From positions 1 through 21,936 of the forward strand of contig JBEKTY010000138.1 in the NCBI GenBank assembly GCA_049515555.1: a DNA stretch of 21,936 bases, read 5' to 3'. The DNA comes from JBEKTY01 sp049515555. GTDB taxonomy: Bacteria > Planctomycetota > Planctomycetia > Pirellulales > Thermoguttaceae. Position 1 is the first letter of the stretch. The number at the start of each line of letters is the position of its first letter. The notes under the pieces were generated by a model, which was not told the DNA's origin, searched no databases, and saw only the letters and a program-made list of their open reading frames with translations. The position numbers and the translations under genes are program-made. Positions 7,379 through 14,358 of this stretch are shown in pieces.

Positions 7379-8281
7379 TCAAGGTGCGGTCCACGCCGGA
7401 CTCAGCCCAACGGCGATGCCATAAGTCTGAATGAGCGGCCCGCGAAAGTCAAGCCAACGCGCGGCTGCGCCGGACTTGCGCGCCGAACTAAGGCGCCGCG
7501 CCAGAATTACTTGCAAATCTTTCAACGAGGGTGGCACGTCCCTGAGCGCAGCGAAGGGCGTGGAATTTGGGTGCCACTGGCTCGCCAGTGCCGGCACCAA
7601 CACTGGCGGGGCGCCAGTGCCACCCGGCCGCGCCGCGTCCTGAAGCGGGCGGACCTCGACCGACTCGAACGTCACCTGGCCCGCGCGGGCAAAGAAGAAC
7701 AGCCGGCCGCCGTCCGGCTCCGGATCGCGGCGGGTGATCATCGTCCGCCGTCCATCGATACACGTGTCGATGAGGTCGCCGGTGACGATGATTTCCAGCG
7801 TAAACGGCCGATCCAGCCGCTCGACGTTCTCGATTGTATAGTCCCGGCCCAAGGCAGTGCGGCCGGTCGCCTCCTTGGCTGGCCCGTGATCGTGTGGGAC
7901 TCCGTACTGCGCCCGTTGCCGCGGCGGATCGAATCGCAACTCGCAGCCGCTCTCGTACTCGCCCTTGCCGCGGAGGCATAGCCCAAAGCACCGGGCGCCG
8001 GGGTGCGGAACCACTCGCAGCGTGATGCGAACGTTGTGGGCCACGCAGCCGTCGCCGCCGCGGCGCACCGCCGCCTCACGCTCGGCGCCGGCGAGTTCCA
8101 CGCCCAGCTTCACGTTACCCGCTATGGCGAGTGGCCCGCTCTTGCCGGCCGGGTCTTTGGCCGCCCCCATGTGCCAAACGGCCCAAGCGTCGTCGAAGGG
8201 AGAAGCGGCGCTAGCCGGGCCGCTTAGCCCCACGACGCACAACACCGCCCCGAACTGCAATCGCGTCAGGCGTTCGAGCAT
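7379..8281 (-). CDS. Degenerate GH32-like secreted protein with repeat-derived C-terminus
   Basis: A 300-residue open frame with a signal peptide (about 1-26). Residues 27-78 (FDDAWAVWHMGAAKD, KLGVELAGAEREA, RRGGDG) resemble the N-terminal segment of planctomycete levanase/invertase-type proteins. From about residue 79 it jumps to what looks like a GH32 C-terminal beta-sandwich (ITLRVVPHPGARCFGLCLRG, CELRFDPPRQRAQYG, IENVERLDRPFTLEI, DTCIDGRRTMITRR, FFFARAGQVTFESVEVRPL). The catalytic five-bladed domain expected between them is absent. Residues from about 218 to 300 are translated palindromic repeat DNA (7529-7625) plus flanking sequence. This reads as an internally deleted gene whose original stop was lost. 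GGGAGG lies 8 nt before the ATG. The GH32 link is from motif memory and should be checked. Confidence 0.65.
   Translation of the reverse strand: MLERLTRLQFGAVLCVVGLSGPASAASPFDDAWAVWHMGAAKDPAGKSGPLAIAGNVKLGVELAGAEREAAVRRGGDGCVAHNVRITLRVVPHPGARCFGLCLRGKGEYESGCELRFDPPRQRAQYGVPHDHGPAKEATGRTALGRDYTIENVERLDRPFTLEIIVTGDLIDTCIDGRRTMITRRDPEPDGGRLFFFARAGQVTFESVEVRPLQDAARPGGTGAPPVLVPALASQWHPNSTPFAALRDVPPSLKDLQVILARRLSSARKSGAAARWLDFRGPLIQTYGIAVGLSPAWTAP
7437..7625. repeat. Palindromic repeat cluster inside the 3' end of the GH32-like frame
   Basis: Two repeat types are fused. Positions 7529-7563 (GGGTGGCACGTCCC to GAAGGGCGTGG) copy the left arm of the element at 3502-3536, and 7437-7448 (GGCCCGCGAAAG) copies its terminus. 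Positions 7569-7625 form a second palindrome: the outer arms GGGTGCCACTGG and CCAGTGCCACCC pair with mismatches, and inside are two small hairpins, CACTGGC-TCG-CCAGTG and CACTGGC-GGGGC-GCCAGTG. The second type recurs at 14081-14146. Confidence 0.65.
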
Positions 8282-8334
8282 ATCGAGTTCCTCCCAATCA
8301 TGTTATCATAAGAACCGCCATTGGGAAGAATGCC

Positions 8335-9771
8335 ATGGCCCTTTACGGCAGGTGGATCATGAAGAGCAACGCTTATCTCGTCGGCAGTGCGCTGGTGGCG
8401 GCCCTGGGCGGCCTGTTGTTCGGCTTTGATACGATCGTCATCTCCGGCACGACCGACGCCCTGAGGAGCGTTTTTGGCCTGGGCGATTTCTGGTTGGGAT
8501 TCACGGTGGCTTCCGCACTGATCGGCACCATCGTCGGCTCGGTGGCCGCCGGTCGCCCGTCGGACGCCTTCGGACGCCGGGCCGTGCTCGGCGCCATCGC
8601 GGTGCTGTACTTCGTCTCGGCGCTGGGGTGTGCCTTGCCCTGGAACTGGTACTCGTTGTTGTTCTTCCGCTTCGTGGGCGGTCTTGGGATCGGCGGGGCC
8701 TCGGTGGTGTCGCCCATGTACATCGCCGAGATAGCGCCGGCCCGATTGCGGGGCCGCCTGGTCGCAGTCCAGCAGTTCAACATTGTGCTGGGCTGCCTGC
8801 TGGCCTTCCTCTCCAATTACCTGATCTCGCAGGCGAATCTCGGCGCAAACGACTGGCGGTGGATGCTCGGCGTGGTGGCCGTCCCTGCCGCGATTTTCTT
8901 CGTCCTCTTGCTCTTCATCCCCGAGTCTCCGCGCTGGCTCGTGGCCAAAGGACGAATCGACGAGGCGCGCCGCATATTCGGCAGCCTGGGCAGCGACACG
9001 GGGCACGTCGAAGAGGAAGTCGAGGCCATCCGCACGTCGCTGGCCTTGGAGCACCATCGTGTCGAAGAGCCGTTCTTCCGCCGGCAGTACCGCAAGCCGA
9101 TCCTCCTGGCGGTGGCGATCGCTATGTTCAACCAGCTTTCCGGCGTCAACGCGCTGTGGTACTACGCCCCGGCCATCTTTCGCATGGCGGGGGCCGGGGC
9201 ACGCGAGGCCATGCTCTTGCCGATCGTGCTGGGTATCGTGAATCTCGTCTTCACCATGCTGGGCCTTGCGCTGATCGACCGTTTCGGCCGCCGCAAGCTG
9301 ATGTTGGCCGGATCGATCGGCTACATTCTCAGTTTGGGCAGCACCGCCTGCGCATTTTACGCCTATGGCGGCGCATTTACCGCCGTAATGAAAGCCATCG
9401 ACTCCGGCACGCAGATCCCCGCGGGTGTAGCTTCGGCGGCGGGAACCGGCGGCATCGTCGTCTTGGCAAGCTTGGTAGTCTTCGTCGTGTCGCACGCCTT
9501 TGGCCAGGGCACGGTCATCTGGGTCTTCATCAGCGAGATCTTTCCCAATCGCGTCCGCGCCCGGGGGCAGGCCCTGGGCAGCTTCACGCATTGGTTCATG
9601 GACGCCGCGATTTCCTGGACGTTTCCAATCATTGCGGCCAGCTCCGGCGGGCATGCCTTCGCCTTCTACGGCGCGATGATGGTTCTGCAACTGCTGTGGG
9701 TCGTGTGGATCATGCCCGAGACCAAGGGCGTGCCGCTGGAAGAAATCCAGAAGAAACTCGGCATCGTTTGA
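8335..9771 (+). CDS. MFS sugar porter (sugar:proton symporter family)
   Basis: A 478-residue, 12-TM transporter of the sugar-porter branch of the major facilitator superfamily. Hallmarks are GGLLFGFDTIVISG in TM1, the loop 2-3 motif GRPSDAFGRR, YIAEIAPARLRGR after TM4, PESPRWLV before the central loop, NQLSGVNALWYYAP in TM7, DRFGRRKLML in loop 8-9 and the C-terminal PETKGVPLEEI. It should import a hexose or disaccharide across the inner membrane. The ATG at 8335 has GGGAAG upstream; an ATG at 8359 (MKSNAYLVG) would give a shorter N-terminus more like homologues, with AGGTGG very close. It diverges from the GH32-like/ThuA genes, with 53 nt between the starts, and converges on rplI with a 17-nt gap. 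Confidence 0.93.
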   Translation: MALYGRWIMKSNAYLVGSALVAALGGLLFGFDTIVISGTTDALRSVFGLGDFWLGFTVASALIGTIVGSVAAGRPSDAFGRRAVLGAIAVLYFVSALGCALPWNWYSLLFFRFVGGLGIGGASVVSPMYIAEIAPARLRGRLVAVQQFNIVLGCLLAFLSNYLISQANLGANDWRWMLGVVAVPAAIFFVLLLFIPESPRWLVAKGRIDEARRIFGSLGSDTGHVEEEVEAIRTSLALEHHRVEEPFFRRQYRKPILLAVAIAMFNQLSGVNALWYYAPAIFRMAGAGAREAMLLPIVLGIVNLVFTMLGLALIDRFGRRKLMLAGSIGYILSLGSTACAFYAYGGAFTAVMKAIDSGTQIPAGVASAAGTGGIVVLASLVVFVVSHAFGQGTVIWVFISEIFPNRVRARGQALGSFTHWFMDAAISWTFPIIAASSGGHAFAFYGAMMVLQLLWVVWIMPETKGVPLEEIQKKLGIV

Positions 9772-9788
9772 GGATAGTTGACAGAGCG

Positions 9789-10325
9789 CTATGGCGTGGC
9801 GCCCGGCTCGTCGGCGGTCACGGAGGGGACAACCCACACCTTGACCTCGGTCTCGATGTCCTGGGTCAGGTGGATCTTGACCGTGTACAGGCCGAGCTCC
9901 TTGAGCGGCCCCTTCAGGCGGACCTGGTCCTGGGTGATGGTCACCTTGCTGCGCTTCAGGGCGGCCACGATATCGGGCGCACCGACGGAGCCGTACAGGT
10001 GGCCTTCGTCGTTGGCGTTGGCCTCGATGGTGACGCTCTGCCGGCCGAGCTCGTCGGCCATGGCCCGCAGACCGGCCAGGCGGGCCTTCTCGATCTGCTC
10101 CAACTGCGCCCGGTGCTTATCGACCATCCGCTTATGGTGCGCGCTGGCCACGGTCGCCAGGCCTTGCGGCAGCAGATAATTCAAGGCGAAGCCCGGCTTG
10201 ACCGTGACTACGTCGCCCTGCTTGCCCAGATGTTCGACGGCCTGGACCAGCAGCAGCTCGATCCCGCCGCTGGCGGCCTTGGGCAGTCGCTTGCTGCGGT
10301 GTTTACGGCTCGTTGTGTTCGGCAT
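9789..10325 (-). CDS. rplI: 50S ribosomal protein L9
   Basis: A 178-residue L9 (bL9), an elongated protein of the large subunit near the L1 stalk. The core begins at about residue 22 with IELLLVQAVEHLGKQGDVV and VKPGFALNYLLPQGLA, followed by the long connecting helix and a C-terminal domain containing NDEGHLYGSVGAPDIVAAL and KGPLKELGLYTVKIHL. The first 21 residues (MPNTTSRKHRSKRLPKAAS) are a basic extension absent from most L9 proteins. Last gene of a cluster running prs to rplI on the minus strand, 12 nt after ssb. It ends 17 nt from the convergent transporter gene, and no hairpin terminator is seen in that gap. Confidence 0.96.
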   Translation of the reverse strand: MPNTTSRKHRSKRLPKAASGGIELLLVQAVEHLGKQGDVVTVKPGFALNYLLPQGLATVASAHHKRMVDKHRAQLEQIEKARLAGLRAMADELGRQSVTIEANANDEGHLYGSVGAPDIVAALKRSKVTITQDQVRLKGPLKELGLYTVKIHLTQDIETEVKVWVVPSVTADEPGATP

Positions 10326-10337
10326 CGGTTGGTGTTC

Positions 10338-10823
10338 CTAAAAGGGAATGTCGTCGCCGCCGCCGCCGGCGGGCTCGCCGTGGGGCGGCTCGAAGCCCTC
10401 GTCCGGCGGCGCAGATTGGGGCTGGGCGGCGGCGCGCGGGGCCGCGGTCCGCTCGGCGGGCGGACCGCCGCCGCCGGCGGCGCCCTGCCCGCCGCGGCCG
10501 CCGAGCATCTGCATTCGGTCGCAAACGACCTTCAGCTTCGACCGCTTCTGGCCGTCGCTGGTCTCCCAGGTGTCGAGCTTCAAACGGCCCTCGATCAGCA
10601 CCGGCGAGCCCTTGGTCAGGTACTCGCCGGCCGTTTCGGCCGTCCGGCCCCAGAGGGTCACGTCGACGAAGGTCGTTTCGTCGACCCACTCCCCGGTGGC
10701 CGTCTTGCGGCGATCATTAACGGCCAGGCCCAGGTCCGTCACGGCCATGCCGCTGGCCACGTAGCGGAGCTCGGGGTCGCGGGTCAGGTTCCCCACCAGG
10801 ATCACGCGGTTATAACTGGCCAT
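10338..10823 (-). CDS. ssb: Single-stranded DNA-binding protein
   Basis: A 161-residue SSB that coats single-stranded DNA during replication and repair. The OB-fold spans residues 1-108 (YNRVILVGNLTRDPELRY, FVDVTLWGRTAETAGEYL, GSPVLIEGRLKLDTWE). The tail is rich in Gly/Pro/Ala/Gln and ends in the acidic tip DDIPF that recruits partner proteins. It sits between rpsF and rplI, as in many bacteria, but rpsR is not in the cluster. Tail codons are strongly GC-biased. Confidence 0.96.
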   Translation of the reverse strand: MASYNRVILVGNLTRDPELRYVASGMAVTDLGLAVNDRRKTATGEWVDETTFVDVTLWGRTAETAGEYLTKGSPVLIEGRLKLDTWETSDGQKRSKLKVVCDRMQMLGGRGGQGAAGGGGPPAERTAAPRAAAQPQSAPPDEGFEPPHGEPAGGGGDDIPF

Positions 10824-10844
10824 GACGGCTGACTCCTCGTTGGC

Positions 10845-11288
10845 CTATTCGTCAATATCAAGCTCTTCGGGAATTTCCACGTCATCGAGCACGGTGCCGG
10901 CGGCGGGCTGGACCGCCGCCGGGGCGGCCTCCTCGGCCGGCGCGACCGTGGGCAGCGGGGCCGACTGGGCATGCGCTACCAGGGCATCCACGATCCGCGG
11001 CTCGATCTTCAGGAACAGGAACCGCACCAGGTTCTCGTTTATCTCGCACTGCCGCCGAAGCGTGGCCAACTGGCCGCTCTCCAGGCGGAAGTACGTAAGC
11101 CAATAAGTTCCCTTGCGATGGCCCTTGATGGGGTAGGCCAAGCGGCGCTCCTCCCACAGGCGGCTGACCAGGATCTCGCCGCCGAGCTTCTCGATCGTCG
11201 CCGTCGCCTGGCCTGAGATCCCCTCCGGATCACGGCCGTAGCGGTTCGAGTCCAGGATGAACATTCCTTCGTATACGTTTCGGGCCAA
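10845..11288 (-). CDS. rpsF: 30S ribosomal protein S6
   Basis: A 147-residue S6 (bS6), a small-subunit platform protein. The N-terminal VYEGMFILDSNR, central EERRLAYPIKGHRKGTYWL and CEINENLVRFLFLKI match the family. The last ~45 residues are an Ala/Pro/Glu-rich acidic extension (ending PEELDIDE), a tail type seen in many S6 proteins. The start codon is TTG at 11286-11288, supported by AGGAG 8 nt upstream and by the fit of the N-terminus; the first in-frame ATG (residue 9) would remove strand 1. It lies 30 nt after pth and 21 nt before ssb. Confidence 0.95.
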   Translation of the reverse strand: MARNVYEGMFILDSNRYGRDPEGISGQATATIEKLGGEILVSRLWEERRLAYPIKGHRKGTYWLTYFRLESGQLATLRRQCEINENLVRFLFLKIEPRIVDALVAHAQSAPLPTVAPAEEAAPAAVQPAAGTVLDDVEIPEELDIDE

Positions 11289-11303
11289 CGCTGGTACTCC
11301 TCT

Positions 11304-11335
11304 TAGCCGTTATTTTGGTTAGCCATTATATTGGT
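11304..11335. repeat. 16-bp tandem duplication across the pth stop codon
   Basis: On the + strand, TAGCCGTTATTTTGGT (11304-11319) is followed directly by TAGCCATTATATTGGT (11320-11335), with 14 of 16 bases identical. On the minus strand the TAA stop of pth spans the junction (11319-11321). The second copy thus forms the start of the pth-rpsF spacer. Confidence 0.7.
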
Positions 11336-11879
11336 TCATGCACGCCTGGACGCCTTCGCGGGCCCACAGGAGCACGGCCTCCGCGGCCCGGGCCACCGCC
11401 TGCTCCATGAGCGGGATTTCGTCCTGGCGAAACTTGCTGAGCACGTAATCGGCCCACTCGCGGCCCTCCGGGGCCCCGCCGATGCCGATCCGCAGCCGGG
11501 CGAGCTCATCCGTGCCCAGCCGCCGGATAATGTCTTCCAATCCTTTCTGCCCGCCCGCAGAGCCTTCCGCACGCACGCGGAGCTTCGCCAGAGGCAGGTT
11601 CAAATCGTCGCAAACAACCAGGATATCCTCGTGGGGGATTTTGAAAAAGTCCCTCGCGGCCAGCACGCTCGCTCCGCTGCGGTTCATAAAGGTCGTCGGC
11701 GTCAGGAGCAGTGCCTTTTGCCCTTCCAGGTCTGCTTCCACCGTCTCACCCGCAAACCGCATTCGCGCGCGGCCGGTGCCGAACTTCCGGGCCAACTCGC
11801 CGGCCGCGATATAACCGATGTTGTGCCGCGTGCCCTGATACTTGCGTCCCGGATTGCCCAACCCGACGACAAGTTTCAT
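11319..11879 (-). CDS. pth: Peptidyl-tRNA hydrolase
   Basis: A 186-residue Pth that releases peptides from stalled peptidyl-tRNA. The N-terminal MKLVVGLGNPGRKYQGTRHN carries the conserved Asn9 and catalytic His19; PTTFMNRSG carries the substrate-binding Asn; VVCDDLNLPL carries the catalytic-support Asp. The normally conserved GGHNGL loop reads GGQKGL, so the Asn corresponding to E. coli Asn114 is replaced. The ATG at 11879 (AAAGGG 8 nt upstream) is preferred over a GTG at 11888. It follows rplY/ctc, an arrangement common in bacteria, and precedes rpsF. Confidence 0.95.
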   Translation of the reverse strand: MKLVVGLGNPGRKYQGTRHNIGYIAAGELARKFGTGRARMRFAGETVEADLEGQKALLLTPTTFMNRSGASVLAARDFFKIPHEDILVVCDDLNLPLAKLRVRAEGSAGGQKGLEDIIRRLGTDELARLRIGIGGAPEGREWADYVLSKFRQDEIPLMEQAVARAAEAVLLWAREGVQACMNQYNG

Positions 11880-11936
11880 GCCCGGCACCCTTTTTCCATG
11901 CCCGGCAACCTGTCCCGGCGGCCGCTGGCGGCACTG

Positions 11937-12563
11937 TTATTCTTCCTCCCCTTCTTCTTCCTTCTTGGCGCCGATCACCTCCGGCTCGCCGGCCGCCGCC
12001 TCCTCGGCCTCGAGCTCGGGTTTCTCGACCGGGACCACGCACTGCACGACGATCGTCTCCGGCTCGCCGAAGACCCGCGATTTCTCGGGCAGCTCCAGGC
12101 TCCCCAGCTTGATCGATTCGTTGAGCTGCAAATGGTTGACGCTGACGAACATCTTTTCGGGGATCGAGCCGGCCGGACACTCGATCTGCACCTGGTGGAT
12201 CAACTGCTCGACTACGCCGCCCTCCTTCACGCCGGGGCACTCGCCCCGCAGCTCGACCGCCAACTGCACCTTGACCAGCTCGTGCGCCGAGATGCGGGTG
12301 AAATCGACGTGCAGGACGCTCGCCCCATAGGTATCCCACTGTAACTCGCGAATGAACGCCGATTCGTGAACGGCGCCGGTGAGCGTTACCAGCCGGCCGC
12401 CGTGCCGCAGCAGGGCCTCCAAACTCTCGGTCGGCACGGCCAGGCACAGGTTCTCCTGACCGTGCCCGTAAAGCACCGCCGGGATCTGGCCCGCGCGGCG
12501 CAGCCGCCGGGCGACGTGTTTTCCACCGCGGGTGCGGGCAACGGTCACAAGCTCTTCCGCCAT
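11937..12563 (-). CDS. rplY: 50S ribosomal protein L25 / general stress protein Ctc
   Basis: A 208-residue long-form bL25 (TL5/Ctc type) that binds 5S rRNA. The N-terminal 5S-binding domain holds GGKHVARRLRRAGQIPAVLYG and a later HESAFIRELQWD; the C-terminal TL5 domain holds HVDFTRIS, VKVQLAVELRGECPGVKEGGV and IPEKMFVSVNHLQ. The tail is Glu-rich (EEAAAGEPEV to KKEEEGEEE). The start at 12563 has GAGGAAGG directly upstream; an in-frame extension to 12602 lacks support. It precedes pth by 57 nt. Its own upstream gap to prs holds a MITE-like palindrome. Confidence 0.95.
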   Translation of the reverse strand: MAEELVTVARTRGGKHVARRLRRAGQIPAVLYGHGQENLCLAVPTESLEALLRHGGRLVTLTGAVHESAFIRELQWDTYGASVLHVDFTRISAHELVKVQLAVELRGECPGVKEGGVVEQLIHQVQIECPAGSIPEKMFVSVNHLQLNESIKLGSLELPEKSRVFGEPETIVVQCVVPVEKPELEAEEAAAGEPEVIGAKKEEEGEEE

Positions 12564-12678
12564 AACCTTCCTCGGTACTTCGGATCGCGCAAGGGCAAAC
12601 AACTCATTTTGCCCGATCCGGCGGGAATTTCAAGGCCACCCCGGGCAAGATTTTTCTCGAGGCCGACCCTTGGTGTCT

Positions 12679-12702
12679 GGGATTTAGGGATTTAGGGATT
12701 TA
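12679..12702. repeat. Three tandem GGGATTTA units (telomere-like)
   Basis: Three exact copies of the 8-mer GGGATTTA followed by GG. With four G-runs on one strand it has G-quadruplex potential. The similar opposite-strand run AATCCCC at 12880-12917 brackets the palindrome between them. Confidence 0.7.
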
Positions 12703-12757
12703 GGAAGTACAACCCTAGAGTGGTCGCTAACCATTCGATGGAATGGCAGGATGGCCG

Positions 12758-12879
12758 CTAGTGCTCCGTCACTTTTCGATTGATGGATGGCACGCCCTGA
12801 AAGGGCGTGGCTGGGCGGCTCACCACGCCCTTTCAGGGCGTGCCACCCATCAATCAAACCACTGTTGACAGAACACTAG
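12758..12879. repeat. 122-bp MITE-like palindrome between prs and rplY
   Basis: The terminal repeats CTAGTGCTCCGTCA (12758-12771) and TGACAGAACACTAG (12866-12879) are inverted copies with two mismatches. The inner arms TGATGGATGGCACGCC and GGCGTGCCACCCATCA continue the pairing to GGGCGTGG/CCACGCCC. Each inner arm is also self-complementary (CACGCCCTGAAAGGGCGTG), so one long hairpin or two adjacent ones can form. A TA within each CTAG terminus suits an IS630/Tc1-type target. The core is shared with 3502-3580 and 7529-7563, but the termini differ. Confidence 0.65.
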
Positions 12880-12920
12880 AATCCCCAAATCCCCAGAATC
12901 CCCAACATCCCCAATCTCCA

Positions 12921-13856
12921 TCACACAAACAGCCGGCTCACCGACTCGTTGCGATGGATCCGCTTGATGGCTTCGCCCAATAGCGGCGCAACGCTCAAGA
13001 CCGTCGTGTTTGGGATTCCATTATCGGGGGGCATGGGAATGGTGTCCGTCAGGATCAGGCCGTCGATGGGGGTCGCCTGGAGCCGCTCCACCGCCCCGCC
13101 TACCAGCAGGCCGTGGGTGGCGGCCAGGTAGACCAGCCGGGCCCCGGCGTTACGCATCACTTCCGCCGCCCCGCAAATCGAGCTGCCGGTGCTGATCATG
13201 TCGTCGAAAATCAGGGCCACCTTTCCCTTGACCGGGCTGCCGATGACGTGGGCCTGCCGCGTCCGCTCGGCGCTGCTGCGGCGCTTGTCGATGATGGCCA
13301 GGTGCCCGCCCAAGCGGACCATGTGGGCCAAGGCCCGCTTGATGCTCCCCTCGTCCGGACTTACGACCACCAGGTCTTCTTCGCTGAAGCTCAGGCCCTT
13401 GATGTGCTCGTCGATGACCGGGGCGGCGAACAGGTGGTCGGTGGGGATGTCGAAAAAGCCCTGGATCTGGGCGGCGTGCAGGTCCATAGCCAGCACCCGA
13501 TTGGCGCCGGCGCGCATGATCATGTTGGCCACCAGCTTGGCGGTGATGGGCACCCGGCCCTCGTCCTTGCGGTCCTGCCGCGCGTAGCCGAAATATGGGA
13601 TCACCGCCGTGATCCGCTGCGCGCTGGCCCGCAGGAAACTGTCGATCATGATCAACAGTTCCATCAGGTTGTCGTTGACGGGGGGGCAGGTGGGCTGCAG
13701 GATGAAGACGTCGCGGCCGCGGACGTCTTCGTCGATCTTGCAGGCGATCTCGCCGTCGGGGAAGTTGCCCATCACGGCCCGGCCCAGCGGCAACCCCAGG
13801 TAATCGCACACTTTCTGGGCCAGTTCCGGGTGGGCCCGCCCGCTAAATATCTTCAT
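12921..13856 (-). CDS. prs: Ribose-phosphate pyrophosphokinase (PRPP synthetase)
   Basis: A 311-residue enzyme that makes 5-phosphoribosyl-1-diphosphate from ribose-5-phosphate and ATP for nucleotide, His and Trp synthesis. Family blocks seen: KIFSGRAHPELAQKVCDYLG, FPDGEIACKIDEDVRGRDVF, PTCPPVNDNLMELLIMID, IPYFGYARQDRK, AMDLHAAQIQGFFDIPTDHL, VVSPDEGS and the PRPP-binding loop ALIFDDMISTGSS. The ATG at 13856 gives the usual family start, though its ribosome-binding site is weak. The frame stays open another 96 codons to 14144, but those residues do not resemble Prs; an intermediate start (ATG at 13874) is possible. First gene of the prs-rplY-pth-rpsF-ssb-rplI series. Confidence 0.94.
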   Translation of the reverse strand: MKIFSGRAHPELAQKVCDYLGLPLGRAVMGNFPDGEIACKIDEDVRGRDVFILQPTCPPVNDNLMELLIMIDSFLRASAQRITAVIPYFGYARQDRKDEGRVPITAKLVANMIMRAGANRVLAMDLHAAQIQGFFDIPTDHLFAAPVIDEHIKGLSFSEEDLVVVSPDEGSIKRALAHMVRLGGHLAIIDKRRSSAERTRQAHVIGSPVKGKVALIFDDMISTGSSICGAAEVMRNAGARLVYLAATHGLLVGGAVERLQATPIDGLILTDTIPMPPDNGIPNTTVLSVAPLLGEAIKRIHRNESVSRLFV

Positions 13857-14358
13857 GTCGTCCACGGGTCGCATTGGGAATTGATGGGCCGGGATACTGC
13901 CACTGTCGAAAATCATCCGGGCACGGCCTTCGATCATCGCACGAAACGCCCGGGTGTTCCAGGGGTGGCCGAGGAAATTCGCAGGCCGTGCATGGACCGA
14001 ACCGAATGGGACGGTCTCGGGGACGTGAAATCTCGGCCACGCGGGGCGGAATCCGAGTTTCCCGTTTACGTGCCGGAATTGGGTGTCACTGCTGGCTTGT
14101 CCAGCAGTGCCGACAGCACGCACTGGGCAAGCTACCCGTGGCACCCGATGCGCTGGCGCGCAATCGCTGAAAAGTTGGATTGTGACGAATACACAAAATT
14201 GTTAGGTTAGTGAAATCAACCTTTTCGGTGGATGCCGGCCGATTATGTCTCAGCGGGGGACGCAGCCGGCGTCGCAGCGTCATGGTTTTCGAGGATTGAA
14301 TCCCTTTCGCTGAGTCATCCAGGACGGGACTCGTCCGACGTGCAGAAGGAGTATGTGA
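13857..14358. other. Divergent gap between prs and the 14359 gene
   Basis: About 500 nt without a supported gene. It contains a palindromic repeat at 14081-14146 and an AT-rich stretch at 14173-14225 that is the likeliest promoter zone for both divergent genes, although no convincing pair of hexamers is visible. The 14359 start is marked by AAGGAG at 14346-14351. Confidence 0.5.
14081..14146. repeat. Palindromic repeat of the GGGTGYCACTG family
   Basis: The outer arms GGGTGTCAC (14081-14089) and GTGGCACCC (14138-14146) pair with one mismatch. A strong inner hairpin is formed by CACTGCTGG-CTTGT-CCAGCAGTG (14087-14109). It is the same family as 7569-7625. Confidence 0.65.

Larger units (their letters stand above)
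12564..12920. other. prs-rplY intergenic gap carrying repeats
   Basis: This 357-nt gap has no gene. From the rplY side it contains a weak leader hairpin (TTGCCCG at 12609-12615 with CGGGCAA at 12642-12648), three 8-nt tandem units GGGATTTA (12679-12702), a 122-bp MITE-like palindrome (12758-12879), and a degenerate run of ATCCCC-type units (12880-12917), roughly the opposite-strand counterpart of the GGGATTTA run. Any rplY promoter must lie in or beside these repeats. Confidence 0.6.

Noticed and set aside
8266..9837. A 523-codon open frame on the minus strand opposite the sugar transporter
   Set aside because: It lies antisense to a gene with clear MFS motifs, its product is rich in His/Asp/Arg/Gln with no domain, and GC-rich codon bias explains the lack of stops.
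8628..10832. A 734-codon + strand frame spanning the MFS, rplI and ssb genes
   Set aside because: It is a shadow frame that crosses three well-supported genes and has Arg/Gly/Pro-rich composition without any recognisable domain.
13857..14144. A 96-residue N-terminal extension of Prs
   Set aside because: The extra residues do not resemble any Prs, and they run through palindromic repeat sequence at 14081-14144.
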